A stretch of 64,000 nucleotides of DNA from Catellatospora methionotrophica (GCF_011297335.1 NZ_JAAOTJ010000002.1:310001-374000); one strand, 5' to 3'. Positions 7,910 through 17,445 are shown, counted from the first letter of the stretch. A program made the numbers and translations. The notes: a model not told the origin generated them from the sequence alone.

Positions 7910-8869
7910 GTGTCGCTGTTCTGGCGGATCTTCCTTCTCAACGCGGCGGTGCTGGTGGCGGCCACGGTCGTGCTGCTGCTGGGCCCGGTCACCGTGTCCA
8001 CGCCGGTCGTGCTCACCGAAGCCCTGGTGCTGGCGGTCGGCCTGGCGCTGATGCTGGTCGCCAACGCCGCGCTGCTGCGGGTCGGGCTGGCCCCGCTGCA
8101 CCGGCTCAGCCGGGCCATGGCCACTCTCGACCTGCTGCAACCGGCTCCGCGCCCGATCGCCTCCGGCCACGCGGGCATCGCCGACCTGATCCGGGCGTTC
8201 AACACCATGATCGACAGGCTGGAGGCCGAGCGGGCCACCAGCACCGCCCGTGCCCTGTCCGCGCAGGAGGACGAGCGCCGCCGGGTCGCCCGCGAACTGC
8301 ACGACGAGGTCGGGCAGTCGCTGACCGCCGTGCTGCTGCAGCTGGAGCAGGTCGCCCGGCACGCTCCCGCACCGCTCAACGCCGAGCTGCGCCAGGTCCA
8401 GGAGACCACCCGGGGCGGGCTGGACGAGATCCGCCGCATCGCCCGCCGCCTGCGTCCGGGCGTGCTGGAGGAGCTGGGCCTGGCCAGCGCGCTCAAGGCG
8501 CTGATCACCGAGGTCACCGGGCACACCGACCTCGCGGTCGTGCACCGCCTCGACAGTGACCTGCCGCCGATGGACGCCGAGACCGAACTGGTGGTCTACC
8601 GGGTGGCGCAGGAGGGGCTCACCAACGCCGTACGGCACGCCCGCGCGAGCCGAGTCGAGCTGTCGCTGCACCGCCGTCCCGGCGAGGTGCTGCTGCGGGT
8701 CGCCGACGACGGCCGGGGCGCGGCCGACGCCGCCGAGGGCGCGGGCATCCGCGGTATGCGCGAACGTGCCCTGCTCATCGGCGCGCAGCTGGAGGTGGTC
8801 CGCGGCGCGGCGGGCGGCACCGAGGTCCGGCTGCGTGTCCCGGCGGCCGCGACCAGGACCGCGCCGTGA
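7910..8869 (+). CDS. NarL-type sensor histidine kinase
   Basis: A 319-residue membrane kinase. It begins VSLFWRIFLLNAAVL with two N-terminal transmembrane helices separated by a very short loop, then a HAMP-like linker (LHRLSRAMATLD). The HisKA_3 dimerisation/phosphoacceptor box is RRRVARELHDEVGQSL (His in ELHDE). The HATPase_c region shows AQEGLTNAVRHA, VADDGRG and GIRGMRERA. With so little extracytoplasmic sequence, it probably senses within the membrane or through a partner. GTG 7910 is preceded by GGGGAGG with 6-nt spacing. An ATG at 7883 (nine codons longer, with a weaker AGAGG) is the alternative. The gene overlaps its response regulator by GTGA. Its location next to the transporter operon suggests, but does not prove, control of that operon. 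Confidence 0.9.
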   Translation: MSLFWRIFLLNAAVLVAATVVLLLGPVTVSTPVVLTEALVLAVGLALMLVANAALLRVGLAPLHRLSRAMATLDLLQPAPRPIASGHAGIADLIRAFNTMIDRLEAERATSTARALSAQEDERRRVARELHDEVGQSLTAVLLQLEQVARHAPAPLNAELRQVQETTRGGLDEIRRIARRLRPGVLEELGLASALKALITEVTGHTDLAVVHRLDSDLPPMDAETELVVYRVAQEGLTNAVRHARASRVELSLHRRPGEVLLRVADDGRGAADAAEGAGIRGMRERALLIGAQLEVVRGAAGGTEVRLRVPAAATRTAP

Positions 8870-9519
8870 CCGGGCCCGCGCGCATCCTGCTGGCCGACGA
8901 CCATGCGCTGGTACGCCGCGGCGTGCGCCTGATCCTCGACAGCGAACCGGACCTGACCGTCGTCGCCGAGGCCGGGGACGGCGCGGAGGCGATCGCGCTG
9001 GCCCGCGCCGAGCAGCCCGACCTGGCCATCCTCGACATCGCCATGCCCCGGCTGACCGGCCTGCAGGCCGCCCGGGAGCTGTCGCGCACGATGCCGGGCC
9101 TGCGCATCCTGATCCTGACGATGTACGACAACGAGCAGTTCTTCTTCGAGGCGCTGCGGGCCGGGGCCAACGGCTACGTGCTGAAGTCCGTGGCCGACCG
9201 CGACCTGGTCGAGGCCTGCCGGGCGGCGATGCGCGACGAGCCGTTCCTGTATCCGGGCGCGGTCACCGCCCTGATCCGCGACTACCTCGACCGGGCCGCG
9301 CGGGGCCAGGACCAGCCGGAGCGGGCGATCACCGCGCGCGAGGAGGAGGTGCTCAAACTGATCGCCGAGGGCCACTCGGCCAGGGAGATCGCCCAGCTGC
9401 TGTTCATCAGCATCAAGACCGTCGACCGGCACCGGGCCAACCTGCTGCAGAAACTCGGCCTGCGCGACCGGCTCGAACTGACCCGCTACGCCATCCGGGC
9501 CGGCCTGATCGAGCCGTGA
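8866..9519 (+). CDS. NarL/FixJ-family response regulator
   Basis: A 217-residue response regulator. The receiver domain (about 6-120) has the acidic pair Asp11/Asp12, phospho-acceptor Asp57 in LAILDIAMP, and Lys in YVLKS. A LuxR-type helix-turn-helix (about 150-212) contains ITAREEEVLKLIAEG and KTVDRHRANLLQKLG. The GTG start overlaps the kinase stop, so the two are co-translated. A hairpin at 9542-9580 ends the unit. The target is unknown; the divergent transporter operon is the nearest candidate. Confidence 0.94.
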   Translation: MTGPARILLADDHALVRRGVRLILDSEPDLTVVAEAGDGAEAIALARAEQPDLAILDIAMPRLTGLQAARELSRTMPGLRILILTMYDNEQFFFEALRAGANGYVLKSVADRDLVEACRAAMRDEPFLYPGAVTALIRDYLDRAARGQDQPERAITAREEEVLKLIAEGHSAREIAQLLFISIKTVDRHRANLLQKLGLRDRLELTRYAIRAGLIEP

Positions 9520-9541
9520 GCGCGGCGGTGAGTCGCGGAGG

Positions 9542-9580
9542 GCTCCGGCCGGGGGACGGGGGCTGCCACCCGGCCGGAGC
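9542..9580. terminator. Bidirectional hairpin terminator
   Basis: Perfect 12-bp GC stem (9542-9553 with 9569-9580) and 15-nt loop between the converging response regulator and subtilase genes. No T-run follows on the plus strand. Confidence 0.6.
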
Positions 9581-9618
9581 TGTCCTCGGATCACGCGGCG
9601 AACCGCGTGAGGTGCGTG

Positions 9619-12600
9619 CTAACGCAGCCCGAAGGCCCGTACCACCGTCTGCGTGACGGCGTTGCCCGCACTGTCGGCCGCGGTGACGCGCACCGCGACG
9701 AATGACGCGCCGCGCGGGGCTTCCAGCGTGGTACGCCAGCCGCCGTCGCGCTGCGTCACGGCGGCCCGCCGCCAGGTGCGGCCGTCGTCATAGGACAGCT
9801 CGACCATGACGTCGCGGATCTGCCCGGCCCGGTGCGCGTCCGGGTGGTGCGCCGCCGACACGGTCAGCCCGGCCCGCCGGTCCGCCCGGCCCGCGAGGTC
9901 GGTGTCCACCGCGTAGTGCACCCCGATCAGCGGCAGCCGCCACGAGACGTCGGCGGCGGCGGGCGTGAACGGGAACGACCACGCCGTCTCGGTGCTCGTC
10001 GAGTACGGCGACACGATCTCCTGCGTGCCGCGGTTGACGATCCGCACCCGGCCGCCGCCGGGCGTGAGCGACCCGTACAGGCTGCTTCCCGGACCTTCGA
10101 CGACCAGCTTGCCGCCCTGGTAGAGGCTGGTGACCTGGGCGATCTCACCCTCCCAGACCTGGCCCTGGTGGTGCGGGTCGGCGTCGCCCCAGCTCGGCAG
10201 GTTCCAGATCATCACGTCGTTGCCCAGCTGCGTGGGCACACCCGAGATCAGGCTGTCCCGCAGCAGGCTGGGCCGGCCGACCGGCGCGAACCAGCTGACC
10301 TCGTGCCGCTGGCCCGCCCGGTAGGTGAGCAGGTCCGAGGAGAGCATGAGGCGCGTCTCCATGGTCTGCTCGAACCACTGGTCGGTCCGGCCTGCCGACA
10401 CCCAGTCGGTGCGCCGCCCCTGGGCCGGTGCGACCAGTGGGGGCCCGCCCAGGCCGGAGTCCGGCTGCTCCGGCGACACGTCGTAGCGCAGCGCGGTCAC
10501 CGTGCCCGGCGTGGGGCGCCCGTAGGAGACGTCGATCCGGGCCAGGTCCTTCGCGCCGGGCCGGTAGGTCAGCTCGGACGGCACCGCGCCGCGGTGGCGG
10601 CGGACGAGGTCGTACACGTAGCCGGTCGCCGGATGCGCGGTCACCGTGTAGCGCACCCGGCCGCGGCCGAGCTGGGCGATGAGCTGCTCGCCCTGGCCGC
10701 GCCCGACCGAGGCCACCGGCAGCGCCGGGTTCGGGTCGGGGATCTCCGACCACGCGTCGAGGCGGCCGGGGCCGTCGTTGACGATGACCAGCAGCTTCGC
10801 CCCCGCGGCGGCGGCTGCCGCGGCGGACGCGACCACGTCCACGGCCGGGTCGTGGCGTACGACGGCGACCTTGCCCCTGATCCGGGCCTTGTCGAGTTCG
10901 GCGGGCGTGCCCTTGCCCGCGTAGACGACGTCGAGCTGCTGGCTGCCCTCGGGCAGGGACCGCGAGGCGGTCTGCATCAGCAGGTCGTCGAAGCGCTGCC
11001 CGTGGCCGCCGACGGTCAGCGGCGGCTGGATCAGGCTCCATCGGAAGCCGAGGCTGAACACGCCCTGGGTGACGGCCTTGCCGGTGGGGGTGGCCCAGAC
11101 GCTGTGGTAGCGCTTGTCGACGGTGTAGTTGTCGAACATCGGGAACCGGTCCGCGAAGGTCCGTCCATAGTCGACGCGCATCCCGGCGACGGCGGTGTCG
11201 GCCTTGACCTCGGCGCTGACCCGGCGCAGCCGCCGGGCGTCGAGCACGACGGTGCGGTCGCCGGTCAGCACGGTCTCGGGCGCGAACAGCATGCCCAGCC
11301 CGAGCGAGTCCGGCCCGTCGGCGCCGGGCAGGTCGGCGTGCATCACGGCGCTGTAGGTGCCGATCGGCAGGCGCAGCTCGACGTCTCCGTTCGCATCCAC
11401 GGCCACCAGCTGCGGCGCGGTGTTGCGGGTGATGTCGTTGACCAGCAGGAGCCCGGCCAGCGGGCCGCCGTCGCGGTCGCGGGCCTGGAACGTCAGCTTG
11501 GCCCGCTGCCCCTCCTTGTTCATCCCGACCAGCGTGTGCGTCAGCCGCACCCCACCGGGTCCGGCGGCGTCGACGCTGGCGTTGGCGTACGTGTCCTCGG
11601 CGGCACGGTCCACGTCCACGCGTACGGTGACCTGCGCGGTGCCGTGCGCGGGCACGGTCACCCGGTCGGCGGCCAGCGTGAACAGGCCCGCCGGGGCGGT
11701 CGTGGCGCGCATCGACAGATCGAGGGTCACCGCCGCGTCGCCGGTGTTGGTGTAGGTGATGGTCCGGTCGGCGCGCTGGCCGGGGGTGTACGGCCAGGTC
11801 AGCGCGGCGAAGTCGGAGCCGGTCGCGAACACCGTCGCCGCGGCCGTGCCCGCCGCGTCGACCCGTCCGCTGCCGTCGCGGTACGGCTCCAGCCGCTCCG
11901 GGGCGCGACTCGTGCTCATCAGCGCGTCCTTGAGCTGGCGGCCGGTCCAGTCGGGGTGCTTCGCGGCCAGCAGCGCCGCGGCTCCCGCGACGTGCGGCGT
12001 CGCCATCGAGGTGCCGCTCATCGTGGTGTAGAGGCCCTCACCCTCGCTGGACTGCTGCGAGCGAGCGGCCAGCACGTCGACGCCGGGGCCGGACAGGTCC
12101 GGCTTGAGCCCGTTGTCGCCGCGCCGCGGCCCGCTGCTGGAGAAGAACGCCCAGCGATCCTGGCCGTCCACCGCGCCGACGGTCAGCGCGGCGTCGGCCG
12201 CGCCGGGTGCGCCGACGGTCTGCATGTCGGGGCCGGAGTTGCCCGCGGCGATGGTGAACAGCGCGCCGGTCTGCGCGCTGAGCTCGTCGACGGCCCGGCT
12301 GAGCGGGTCGGTGCCGTCAGTCGGCGCGCCGCCCAGGCTCATGCTGACGATCTTGGCGTGCTGCTGCCGGGCGGCCCACTCCATGCCCGCGATGATCCAG
12401 GAGTCCTGACCCTCACCGGCGTCGTTGAGCACCTTGCCGACGTGCAGCCGCGCGCCGGGAGCGACACCGCGCTCCAGGCCCTGCGACGCCGCGCCGGTGC
12501 CCGCGATGGTCGACGCGACGTGCGTGCCGTGGCCGTTGCGGTCGGTGACCTCCTGGCCGGGCACGAAGCTCTGCGCCTGCGTGATCTGGCCCGCGAGGTC

Positions 12601-13341
12601 GGGGTGGGTCTGGTCAACGCCGGTGTCCAGGACGGCGACGTCGACGCCCGCGCCGGTGTTGCCGGTCGCCCACACGGCCGGGGCGCCGATCTGCGCGGTG
12701 GTGTCGGCCAGCGCCGCGCGGACCCTGTCGTCCAGCCACACCTTCGTGATGCCGCCGCTGAGCACCGGCTTCGCGTCGGCGCGCTTGGCGGCGGGTGCGG
12801 TGATCGCCTGCCAGAAGCGGGCCGCGCCGGTCCGGTCCTGCTCGATGGCCGCGCCGTGCACGCTGTCCAGCGTGCGCACCTGGGTCGCCCCGGGCAGCGG
12901 CGTGCGGCGCGCGGCGGCGTCGGCATACTCGACGATCAGGGGCAGACGCGCGATCCGCGCGTCGTCGTACCCGGCGGCGATCAGGCCGGTCACGTCGAAC
13001 AGGCGCTCGTCGAGCAGGCCCGCCGCCACGTACGGGGCGACCGCGTCGGGGTAGACGTAGGTGCGCGGGCCGGACGTCACCACGTGCGCGCCGACGGGCT
13101 GGCCCGACGGTCCGCGTACGACGGTGGTGGTGTGCCCGCCGGGCAGCGCGGTGACGGTGACGCGGTCGCCGTTGAGCAGGGTGACGGTGTGCGTGGAGCC
13201 GGACCGTGGCGAAACGGCGGTGCCGGTGGCCGCGGCGGTGGCGGCGACCGGCACGGCGGAGGACAGACCGGCGACCATCGCGAGCGCCAGTGCGGCGCGC
13301 GCCAGGGCCTTACGGCGTGGGGCAGGTGAACGGGCGGCCAT
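9619..13341 (-). CDS. Large secreted S8 subtilisin-like protease
   Basis: A 1240-residue secreted subtilase. It has a signal peptide (about 1-38), then a long propeptide region to about 215. The catalytic domain has Asp239 in VAVLDTGVD, His271 in NGHGTHVAS and Ser445 in SGTSMATPHVAG. Beta-sandwich regions follow, including an FN3-like segment with TITYTNTGDAAVTLDLS. A PA-like segment (about 800-880, GKVAVVRHDPAVDVVA) comes after the catalytic serine rather than inside the catalytic domain, unlike the subtilase at 2740. The C-terminus (DVMVELSYDDGRTWRRA) is another beta domain. The ATG at 13341 has GGAG upstream. Architecture and length fit the large actinobacterial extracellular S8 proteases. 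It runs toward the response regulator and is separated from it by a hairpin. Confidence 0.94.
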   Translation of the reverse strand: MAARSPAPRRKALARAALALAMVAGLSSAVPVAATAAATGTAVSPRSGSTHTVTLLNGDRVTVTALPGGHTTTVVRGPSGQPVGAHVVTSGPRTYVYPDAVAPYVAAGLLDERLFDVTGLIAAGYDDARIARLPLIVEYADAAARRTPLPGATQVRTLDSVHGAAIEQDRTGAARFWQAITAPAAKRADAKPVLSGGITKVWLDDRVRAALADTTAQIGAPAVWATGNTGAGVDVAVLDTGVDQTHPDLAGQITQAQSFVPGQEVTDRNGHGTHVASTIAGTGAASQGLERGVAPGARLHVGKVLNDAGEGQDSWIIAGMEWAARQQHAKIVSMSLGGAPTDGTDPLSRAVDELSAQTGALFTIAAGNSGPDMQTVGAPGAADAALTVGAVDGQDRWAFFSSSGPRRGDNGLKPDLSGPGVDVLAARSQQSSEGEGLYTTMSGTSMATPHVAGAAALLAAKHPDWTGRQLKDALMSTSRAPERLEPYRDGSGRVDAAGTAAATVFATGSDFAALTWPYTPGQRADRTITYTNTGDAAVTLDLSMRATTAPAGLFTLAADRVTVPAHGTAQVTVRVDVDRAAEDTYANASVDAAGPGGVRLTHTLVGMNKEGQRAKLTFQARDRDGGPLAGLLLVNDITRNTAPQLVAVDANGDVELRLPIGTYSAVMHADLPGADGPDSLGLGMLFAPETVLTGDRTVVLDARRLRRVSAEVKADTAVAGMRVDYGRTFADRFPMFDNYTVDKRYHSVWATPTGKAVTQGVFSLGFRWSLIQPPLTVGGHGQRFDDLLMQTASRSLPEGSQQLDVVYAGKGTPAELDKARIRGKVAVVRHDPAVDVVASAAAAAAAGAKLLVIVNDGPGRLDAWSEIPDPNPALPVASVGRGQGEQLIAQLGRGRVRYTVTAHPATGYVYDLVRRHRGAVPSELTYRPGAKDLARIDVSYGRPTPGTVTALRYDVSPEQPDSGLGGPPLVAPAQGRRTDWVSAGRTDQWFEQTMETRLMLSSDLLTYRAGQRHEVSWFAPVGRPSLLRDSLISGVPTQLGNDVMIWNLPSWGDADPHHQGQVWEGEIAQVTSLYQGGKLVVEGPGSSLYGSLTPGGGRVRIVNRGTQEIVSPYSTSTETAWSFPFTPAAADVSWRLPLIGVHYAVDTDLAGRADRRAGLTVSAAHHPDAHRAGQIRDVMVELSYDDGRTWRRAAVTQRDGGWRTTLEAPRGASFVAVRVTAADSAGNAVTQTVVRAFGLR

Positions 13342-13456
13342 CAGCGCGACTCCACTAGAACGGGGGGTGAACGTGTGGAGATCGTCGCAACGGCGGCTGC
13401 CAGGTTGAAGCGATCAGCGTGGCACGGTTGTGACTCGCCCATCCGCGACGCGAGCG

Positions 13457-13468
13457 TGGTCATGACCA
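13457..13468. promoter_or_regulatory. 12-bp perfect palindrome upstream of subtilase
   Basis: TGGTCATGACCA is a perfect palindrome about 115 bp upstream of the subtilase ATG at 13341, inside the 180-bp gap to the regulator gene at 13521. It is a possible operator, perhaps for the adjacent regulator; this rests on position and symmetry only. Confidence 0.3.
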
Positions 13469-13520
13469 GCGGCACCGCGCCACGGCACGGTCATGGCCGC
13501 CCGCACCGACGCGGGCGCGG

Positions 13521-14495
13521 TCAGAGCCAGCCGCAGCGCGCCGCGTGGTAGGCCAGCCCGGCGCGGGTGTCGACACCCGCCAGCGACATCAGCCGGTCCA
13601 GCCGCCGCTGCACGGTGCGCCTGCTGACCCCCAGCTGCGAGGCGATGGCCTTGTCCGGGACCCCGCCGACGACCAGCGACAGCACGTACAGTTCGGCTTC
13701 GTCCGGGCCGTCGTGGTGCTCGCCGCCGCCGGGGACGCGGATCGGCACCGCGGCCTCCCAGTGCCCGTCGAACAGCGCGACCAGGGCGTGCAGCATCTCC
13801 CCGTTGCTGATGACGGCGGCGCGCGGGCCGGGGGCGTCGCCGGGTTCGCGGATCAGCGACAGCACCGCCGTGGCCCGGTCGGCGACCAGCATCCGCACCG
13901 GCAGCGCCTGCGTGGCGCGGGCGAGCTGGCCGTGCCGGACGCACTCGGCGACGTTGTCGAGCACGCCCGGCACCAGCAGCGACTCACGCTCGTACACGAC
14001 GCGGCAGGTCACCCCACGGGCGAGCGCGTCGAACTCGGCGGTGTTCTCACCGCTGGCCAGCGCGACCGGGTTGGCGCGGCAGAACCACAGCAGCTCCCGG
14101 CCCGCCATGTCCTGCACCTGCCGCAGCCGCCGCCGCAGCGGCTCCGCGCCCACGACCAGCTCCGCCACCTGCTCGCCGCCCCGCCGGCGGCTGGACGCGC
14201 GGTACTGCTCGTGCAGGTCGGCCATGAGCCGGCGGCCCCGTTCCAGGGCCTCCTGCCGCCGCAGCAGGCCCGCGCCGAGGGCCACGTCCGGCGGCAGCGG
14301 CTGGTACACCGGGTCGGGGCCGGGTTCGACGACGGCCAGCCCGGCCTCCAGCAGCACGCCCAGCGCACTGGTGGCCTGGGCGTGCGACAGTTCGCTGAGC
14401 GCGGCGACGTCGGCGGCCCGCGCCGCGCCCAGCTGCACCAGCGACCGGTACGTCTGCTCCTGCGCGTCGGTCAGCAGGTCCATCTCCTCGGGCAT
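13521..14495 (-). CDS. TrmB-like/LuxR-HTH transcriptional regulator
   Basis: A 324-residue regulator of a type common in actinomycetes. The N-terminal winged-helix region (about 1-70, TDAQEQTYRSLVQLGAARAA...LSHAQATSALGVLLEAG) resembles TrmB/HTH-DprA-like domains. The middle (about 85-230) looks like a phospholipase-D-like or effector domain, with VVYERESLLVPG and RMLVADRATAVLSL. A C-terminal LuxR-type HTH (about 265-324) contains KAIASQLGVSRRTVQRRLDRL. It is transcribed toward the large subtilase 180 bp downstream, so it may regulate extracellular proteolysis. It carries no receiver domain. Confidence 0.85.
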   Translation of the reverse strand: MPEEMDLLTDAQEQTYRSLVQLGAARAADVAALSELSHAQATSALGVLLEAGLAVVEPGPDPVYQPLPPDVALGAGLLRRQEALERGRRLMADLHEQYRASSRRRGGEQVAELVVGAEPLRRRLRQVQDMAGRELLWFCRANPVALASGENTAEFDALARGVTCRVVYERESLLVPGVLDNVAECVRHGQLARATQALPVRMLVADRATAVLSLIREPGDAPGPRAAVISNGEMLHALVALFDGHWEAAVPIRVPGGGEHHDGPDEAELYVLSLVVGGVPDKAIASQLGVSRRTVQRRLDRLMSLAGVDTRAGLAYHAARCGWL

Positions 14496-14569
14496 CGGGG
14501 CCGCCTTTCATGATCGTGGTCTGCCCCCAACCGACCGCCCGGACCGCCCCGAGGTTCCCGGATCGGCCG

Positions 14570-15112
14570 CTAAGCCTCGAAGTCCACGAACCCGTACCAG
14601 ACCCCGGCGGTCTCGGGCGACAGGTCCCCGTTCGCGTCGTCGATCGGCCGCTCGTCGAGGACCAGCAGGTCACCGCGCTGGGCGGGCTCGCCCAGCAGCG
14701 CGGGCGCATCGATCCCGGCCCAGTCGACGGTCACCCGGGTGACGGCTTCGAGTTCGCCCATGAACAGCAGGTCGGACAGGCTGCCGTCGTCGACGCCCTG
14801 CTCCTCGTCGGTGCCGAAGTCGTATCCGACGGGCGCGCCGGGCCCGGTGAACGTGATCGGCGGATACCCGTCGATGTCGATCGTGACGAACGGGTGCAGG
14901 TCGATCGACCGGGTGCGCCTGCCGTGCTGGTAGACGTCGAGCGCCAGCTCAGCGCCATACCAGCAGAGCAGGTAGAGGTTCATGCCGTCGGCGAGCTCCG
15001 CCGCCAGGTCGGCCCTGACCTCGTCGAGGCTGCCGCGGAAGTAGTGGGCGTCCTTGCGGGCGCCGCCGGGGGAGACGCCGAAACGCAGGTCGTAGTAGCT
15101 CTTGCGGTCCAC
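14570..15112 (-). CDS. Hypothetical protein, 180 aa
   Basis: I do not recognise the family. The 180-residue product is acidic and soluble, with no signal peptide or transmembrane helix. It starts MDRKSYYDLRFGVSPGGARK and contains a possible beta-rich core (DLHPFVTIDIDGYPPITFTG). It ends DLSPETAGVWYGFVDFEA. It is transcribed on the same strand as the regulator and rhomboid genes, with short gaps (75 and 35 bp), and could share a transcript with the rhomboid gene upstream. Coding character (GC-rich third positions) is convincing. Confidence 0.7.
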   Translation of the reverse strand: MDRKSYYDLRFGVSPGGARKDAHYFRGSLDEVRADLAAELADGMNLYLLCWYGAELALDVYQHGRRTRSIDLHPFVTIDIDGYPPITFTGPGAPVGYDFGTDEEQGVDDGSLSDLLFMGELEAVTRVTVDWAGIDAPALLGEPAQRGDLLVLDERPIDDANGDLSPETAGVWYGFVDFEA

Positions 15113-15146
15113 GGCCGACAGCGTACGGCCGACGCCCGACGGTGAT

Positions 15147-15800
15147 CTAGGAGCTGCCCGGCCCGCGCCGCCGCAGCGCCACCCCGCCCGCGGCGAGCCC
15201 GCCCAGCAGCGCCGGGCCGTGCAGATCCGCCCCGATCGTCAGCCCGACCCCCACGATCAGCACCACCAGGGCGTACGCCCACCCCGGCACCCGCGCACGC
15301 TGGCTGATGAGCAGCCCGGCCAGGACCGCCGCCGCCACGTAACCCCACAGGGCGTCCAGGGTCGCCACGGCGACGAGCAGCGCGTAGAGCGTGCCGACCG
15401 CGGCGGCCAGCGGATCGCGACCGGTCCACGCCGCGATCGCCGCGCCCCCGGCCAGGCCGCACAGCCCGATCGAGCTGCCCGCGCCGACGGTGTCGAACAC
15501 CATCCCGCCGACCTGCCCGAGGGCGACCCCGCCGCCGAAGAACAGCAGCCACCGGCCGGGGCCGACGGTGCGCTCGGTGAGCCAGCCGAGCACCAGCAGG
15601 AACCCGAGGTTGCCGACGGTGCCCGCGACGCCGCTGTCCTGCACGAGCGACGACGTCACCAGCCGCCACACCTGGCCGTCGGCGATCAGGGCGGGATCAC
15701 GCCGCAGGTTCGTCTCCAGCGCCGGATACGCGAACTGGAGCAGGCTCGGCACCGCGGTCAGCAGGAAGACGATCGCGGTGACACGGGGGAACGGCCGCAT
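15147..15800 (-). CDS. Rhomboid-family intramembrane serine protease
   Basis: A 217-residue polytopic membrane protein with about six transmembrane helices. WRLVTSSLVQDS (residues 45-56) matches the rhomboid WRLxTxxF region. The catalytic loop reads AGSSIGLCGLAGG, so Ser110 aligns with the GxSG serine but the following Gly is Ile. The catalytic His is probably His194 in DLHGPALLGGLAAG. A Ser-His dyad therefore seems preserved with an altered oxyanion motif. Family role: cleavage of transmembrane helices of membrane proteins. The substrate is unknown. It lies 35 bp upstream of the hypothetical gene at 14570 and just downstream of the M81 peptidase. Confidence 0.8.
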   Translation of the reverse strand: MRPFPRVTAIVFLLTAVPSLLQFAYPALETNLRRDPALIADGQVWRLVTSSLVQDSGVAGTVGNLGFLLVLGWLTERTVGPGRWLLFFGGGVALGQVGGMVFDTVGAGSSIGLCGLAGGAAIAAWTGRDPLAAAVGTLYALLVAVATLDALWGYVAAAVLAGLLISQRARVPGWAYALVVLIVGVGLTIGADLHGPALLGGLAAGGVALRRRGPGSS

Positions 15801-15829
15801 GACGGCATCCTAAGACCCGCCGGGTGCGA

Positions 15830-17287
15830 TCATCCAAGAACGACGGTCAGCTCGGGGGTGAAGTCACGGTCCAGCGGGAACATCGGCCGCACCACCCTGC
15901 GGTACGGCAGCCGCGCGAGATCCTGGTCGACCCCGCCCGGCGTCAGTGCGAGCAGCCAGTCACCGGCCGCGTCGAACAGCTCGGGCTCCAGGTAGCCGAT
16001 CTTCACCACCACGACGTCGACCGCGTCGACCTCGACCCCGAGCCGGGCGTACGACGCCAGCAGCCGGTACTGCATCCGGCGCGACGTCAGGAACACGCTC
16101 AGCCCGCCCACCCGCACGCTGACGCACCGCCCCCCGTCGGGATCGTCGGCGACGGCCTCCAGGACCCCGTCGAGCACCAGCGGCCCCGGCTCGCGCGCGT
16201 CGATGCGGCCACCGGCCGTGACCCGCACCGCCGAGCCGACCGGCTGCCCGGCGACCTGCGCGACGGCCTGCGGATCGACCAGCGACGCGAACACGGCCCG
16301 ACATGCCCCGTCGCGGATCTCGGGCCGGGCCAGCAGCCGCTCCAGGGCGAACGTGACGTCGTCCGCGCCACCCGCGCCGGGGTTGTCACCGGAGTCGCTG
16401 ATGAAGAACGGCCGCCGGGCCGGGTCGGCGGCCAGGGCGGTGTCGAGGCACTCGTCCATCGTGCCGGTCGGGGCGACGAACGCGAACTCGTCGCGGGCCG
16501 CCCAGAACCGCTCGCCCAGTTCCCGCGCCGCGTCCGCGGCCGCCGTGGCGTCGGTGCCGGTGACCACGACCGCGCCCTGGCAGCGCGCCTGGTCGGCCCA
16601 CGCGTACCCGATCCAGATCGCCGCGTCGACGACGCCGTCACGGGCCTCGATCTCGGGGATGCGGGCGTAGAGGCCGCGGGCGGGCTCCTCGCGGGTGCTG
16701 GTCTTCTCGCCCGGCAGCAGGATCGGCACGTGGACCAGGGCCTTGTGCGGCCGCTGCCCCCGGTGCAGCGCCTCGACCAGGTTGCGCGCGGCGCGCTCGC
16801 GGGTCTCCCACACGTCGACGTGCGGCGCGGTGCGGTAGCAGGTGAGCAGGTCGCACCCGTCGAACAGCACCTGGGACACGTTGCCGTGCAGGTCCATCGC
16901 TGCGGACACGTACGGCCGCGGCCCGAGCGCCGACCGGATCGCGGTGATCAGGTCACCCTCGGCGTCGTCGCGCCCGACGACGCTCATCGCGCCGTGGAAG
17001 TCGAGCAGCATGCCGTCCAGCGGGCCCGACGCGGCGATCCGGTCCACGATCTCGGCGGCCCAGGCCTCGTAGGCGGCGGCCTCGACGGCCCCGCCGGGCA
17101 GGGCGCGGGCGTGCACCAGCGGGATCCACTCGACGCCTTCGGCCCAGGGGAGCGTCAGCCAGTCGTAGCGTGCCAGCAGGGCGTCGCCGCGGGTGACCTC
17201 GAAGTCGGCGGCGGTGCTCAGGTGCGGGGAGAACGTGCTGGATTCGATGTGGACACCGCCGATGGCGATACGCAGGGGGCGGGACAT
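15830..17287 (-). CDS. M81-family metallopeptidase (MlrC-like)
   Basis: A 485-residue protein of the M81/DUF1485 family, whose founding member MlrC hydrolyses linearised microcystin. The family appears to consist of zinc enzymes acting on small peptides or amides. N-terminal motifs: GGVHIESSTFSP, LLDFHGAM, AAMDLHGNVS and CYRTAPHVDVWET, which carry the Asp/His metal ligands. The C-terminal MlrC_C domain starts near FISDSGDNPGAGGADD. No signal peptide, so it is probably cytosolic. Length is normal for the family. Its promoter region is divergent from that of cutC. The substrate cannot be inferred. Confidence 0.92.
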   Translation of the reverse strand: MSRPLRIAIGGVHIESSTFSPHLSTAADFEVTRGDALLARYDWLTLPWAEGVEWIPLVHARALPGGAVEAAAYEAWAAEIVDRIAASGPLDGMLLDFHGAMSVVGRDDAEGDLITAIRSALGPRPYVSAAMDLHGNVSQVLFDGCDLLTCYRTAPHVDVWETRERAARNLVEALHRGQRPHKALVHVPILLPGEKTSTREEPARGLYARIPEIEARDGVVDAAIWIGYAWADQARCQGAVVVTGTDATAAADAARELGERFWAARDEFAFVAPTGTMDECLDTALAADPARRPFFISDSGDNPGAGGADDVTFALERLLARPEIRDGACRAVFASLVDPQAVAQVAGQPVGSAVRVTAGGRIDAREPGPLVLDGVLEAVADDPDGGRCVSVRVGGLSVFLTSRRMQYRLLASYARLGVEVDAVDVVVVKIGYLEPELFDAAGDWLLALTPGGVDQDLARLPYRRVVRPMFPLDRDFTPELTVVLG

Positions 17288-17439
17288 GGTGCTCGGCTCC
17301 TAGGCAGCTCGTGCGTCGGCCGTCGTGCCCGCCCAGGGCGCATCCTGGCTGGTCCGGGCGCGGCCGGGGTCTTTGATCGTAGTCCGCTGAAAGTCGCCGA
17401 TTTGAGGGGGTAACTGCAGTAGCTCCCAGGGGCCGGGGA

Positions 17440-17445
17440 TAGGTT
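17440..17445 (+). promoter_or_regulatory. -10 element of leaderless cutC transcript
   Basis: TAGGTT ends 7 nt before the GTG start of cutC, and no Shine-Dalgarno is present. This spacing fits transcription starting at or next to the GTG, i.e. a leaderless mRNA. Confidence 0.5.

Noticed and set aside
9832-13329. Long plus-strand open frame opposite the second subtilase
   Set aside because: Same antisense artefact; the minus strand carries a complete catalytic triad and signal peptide.
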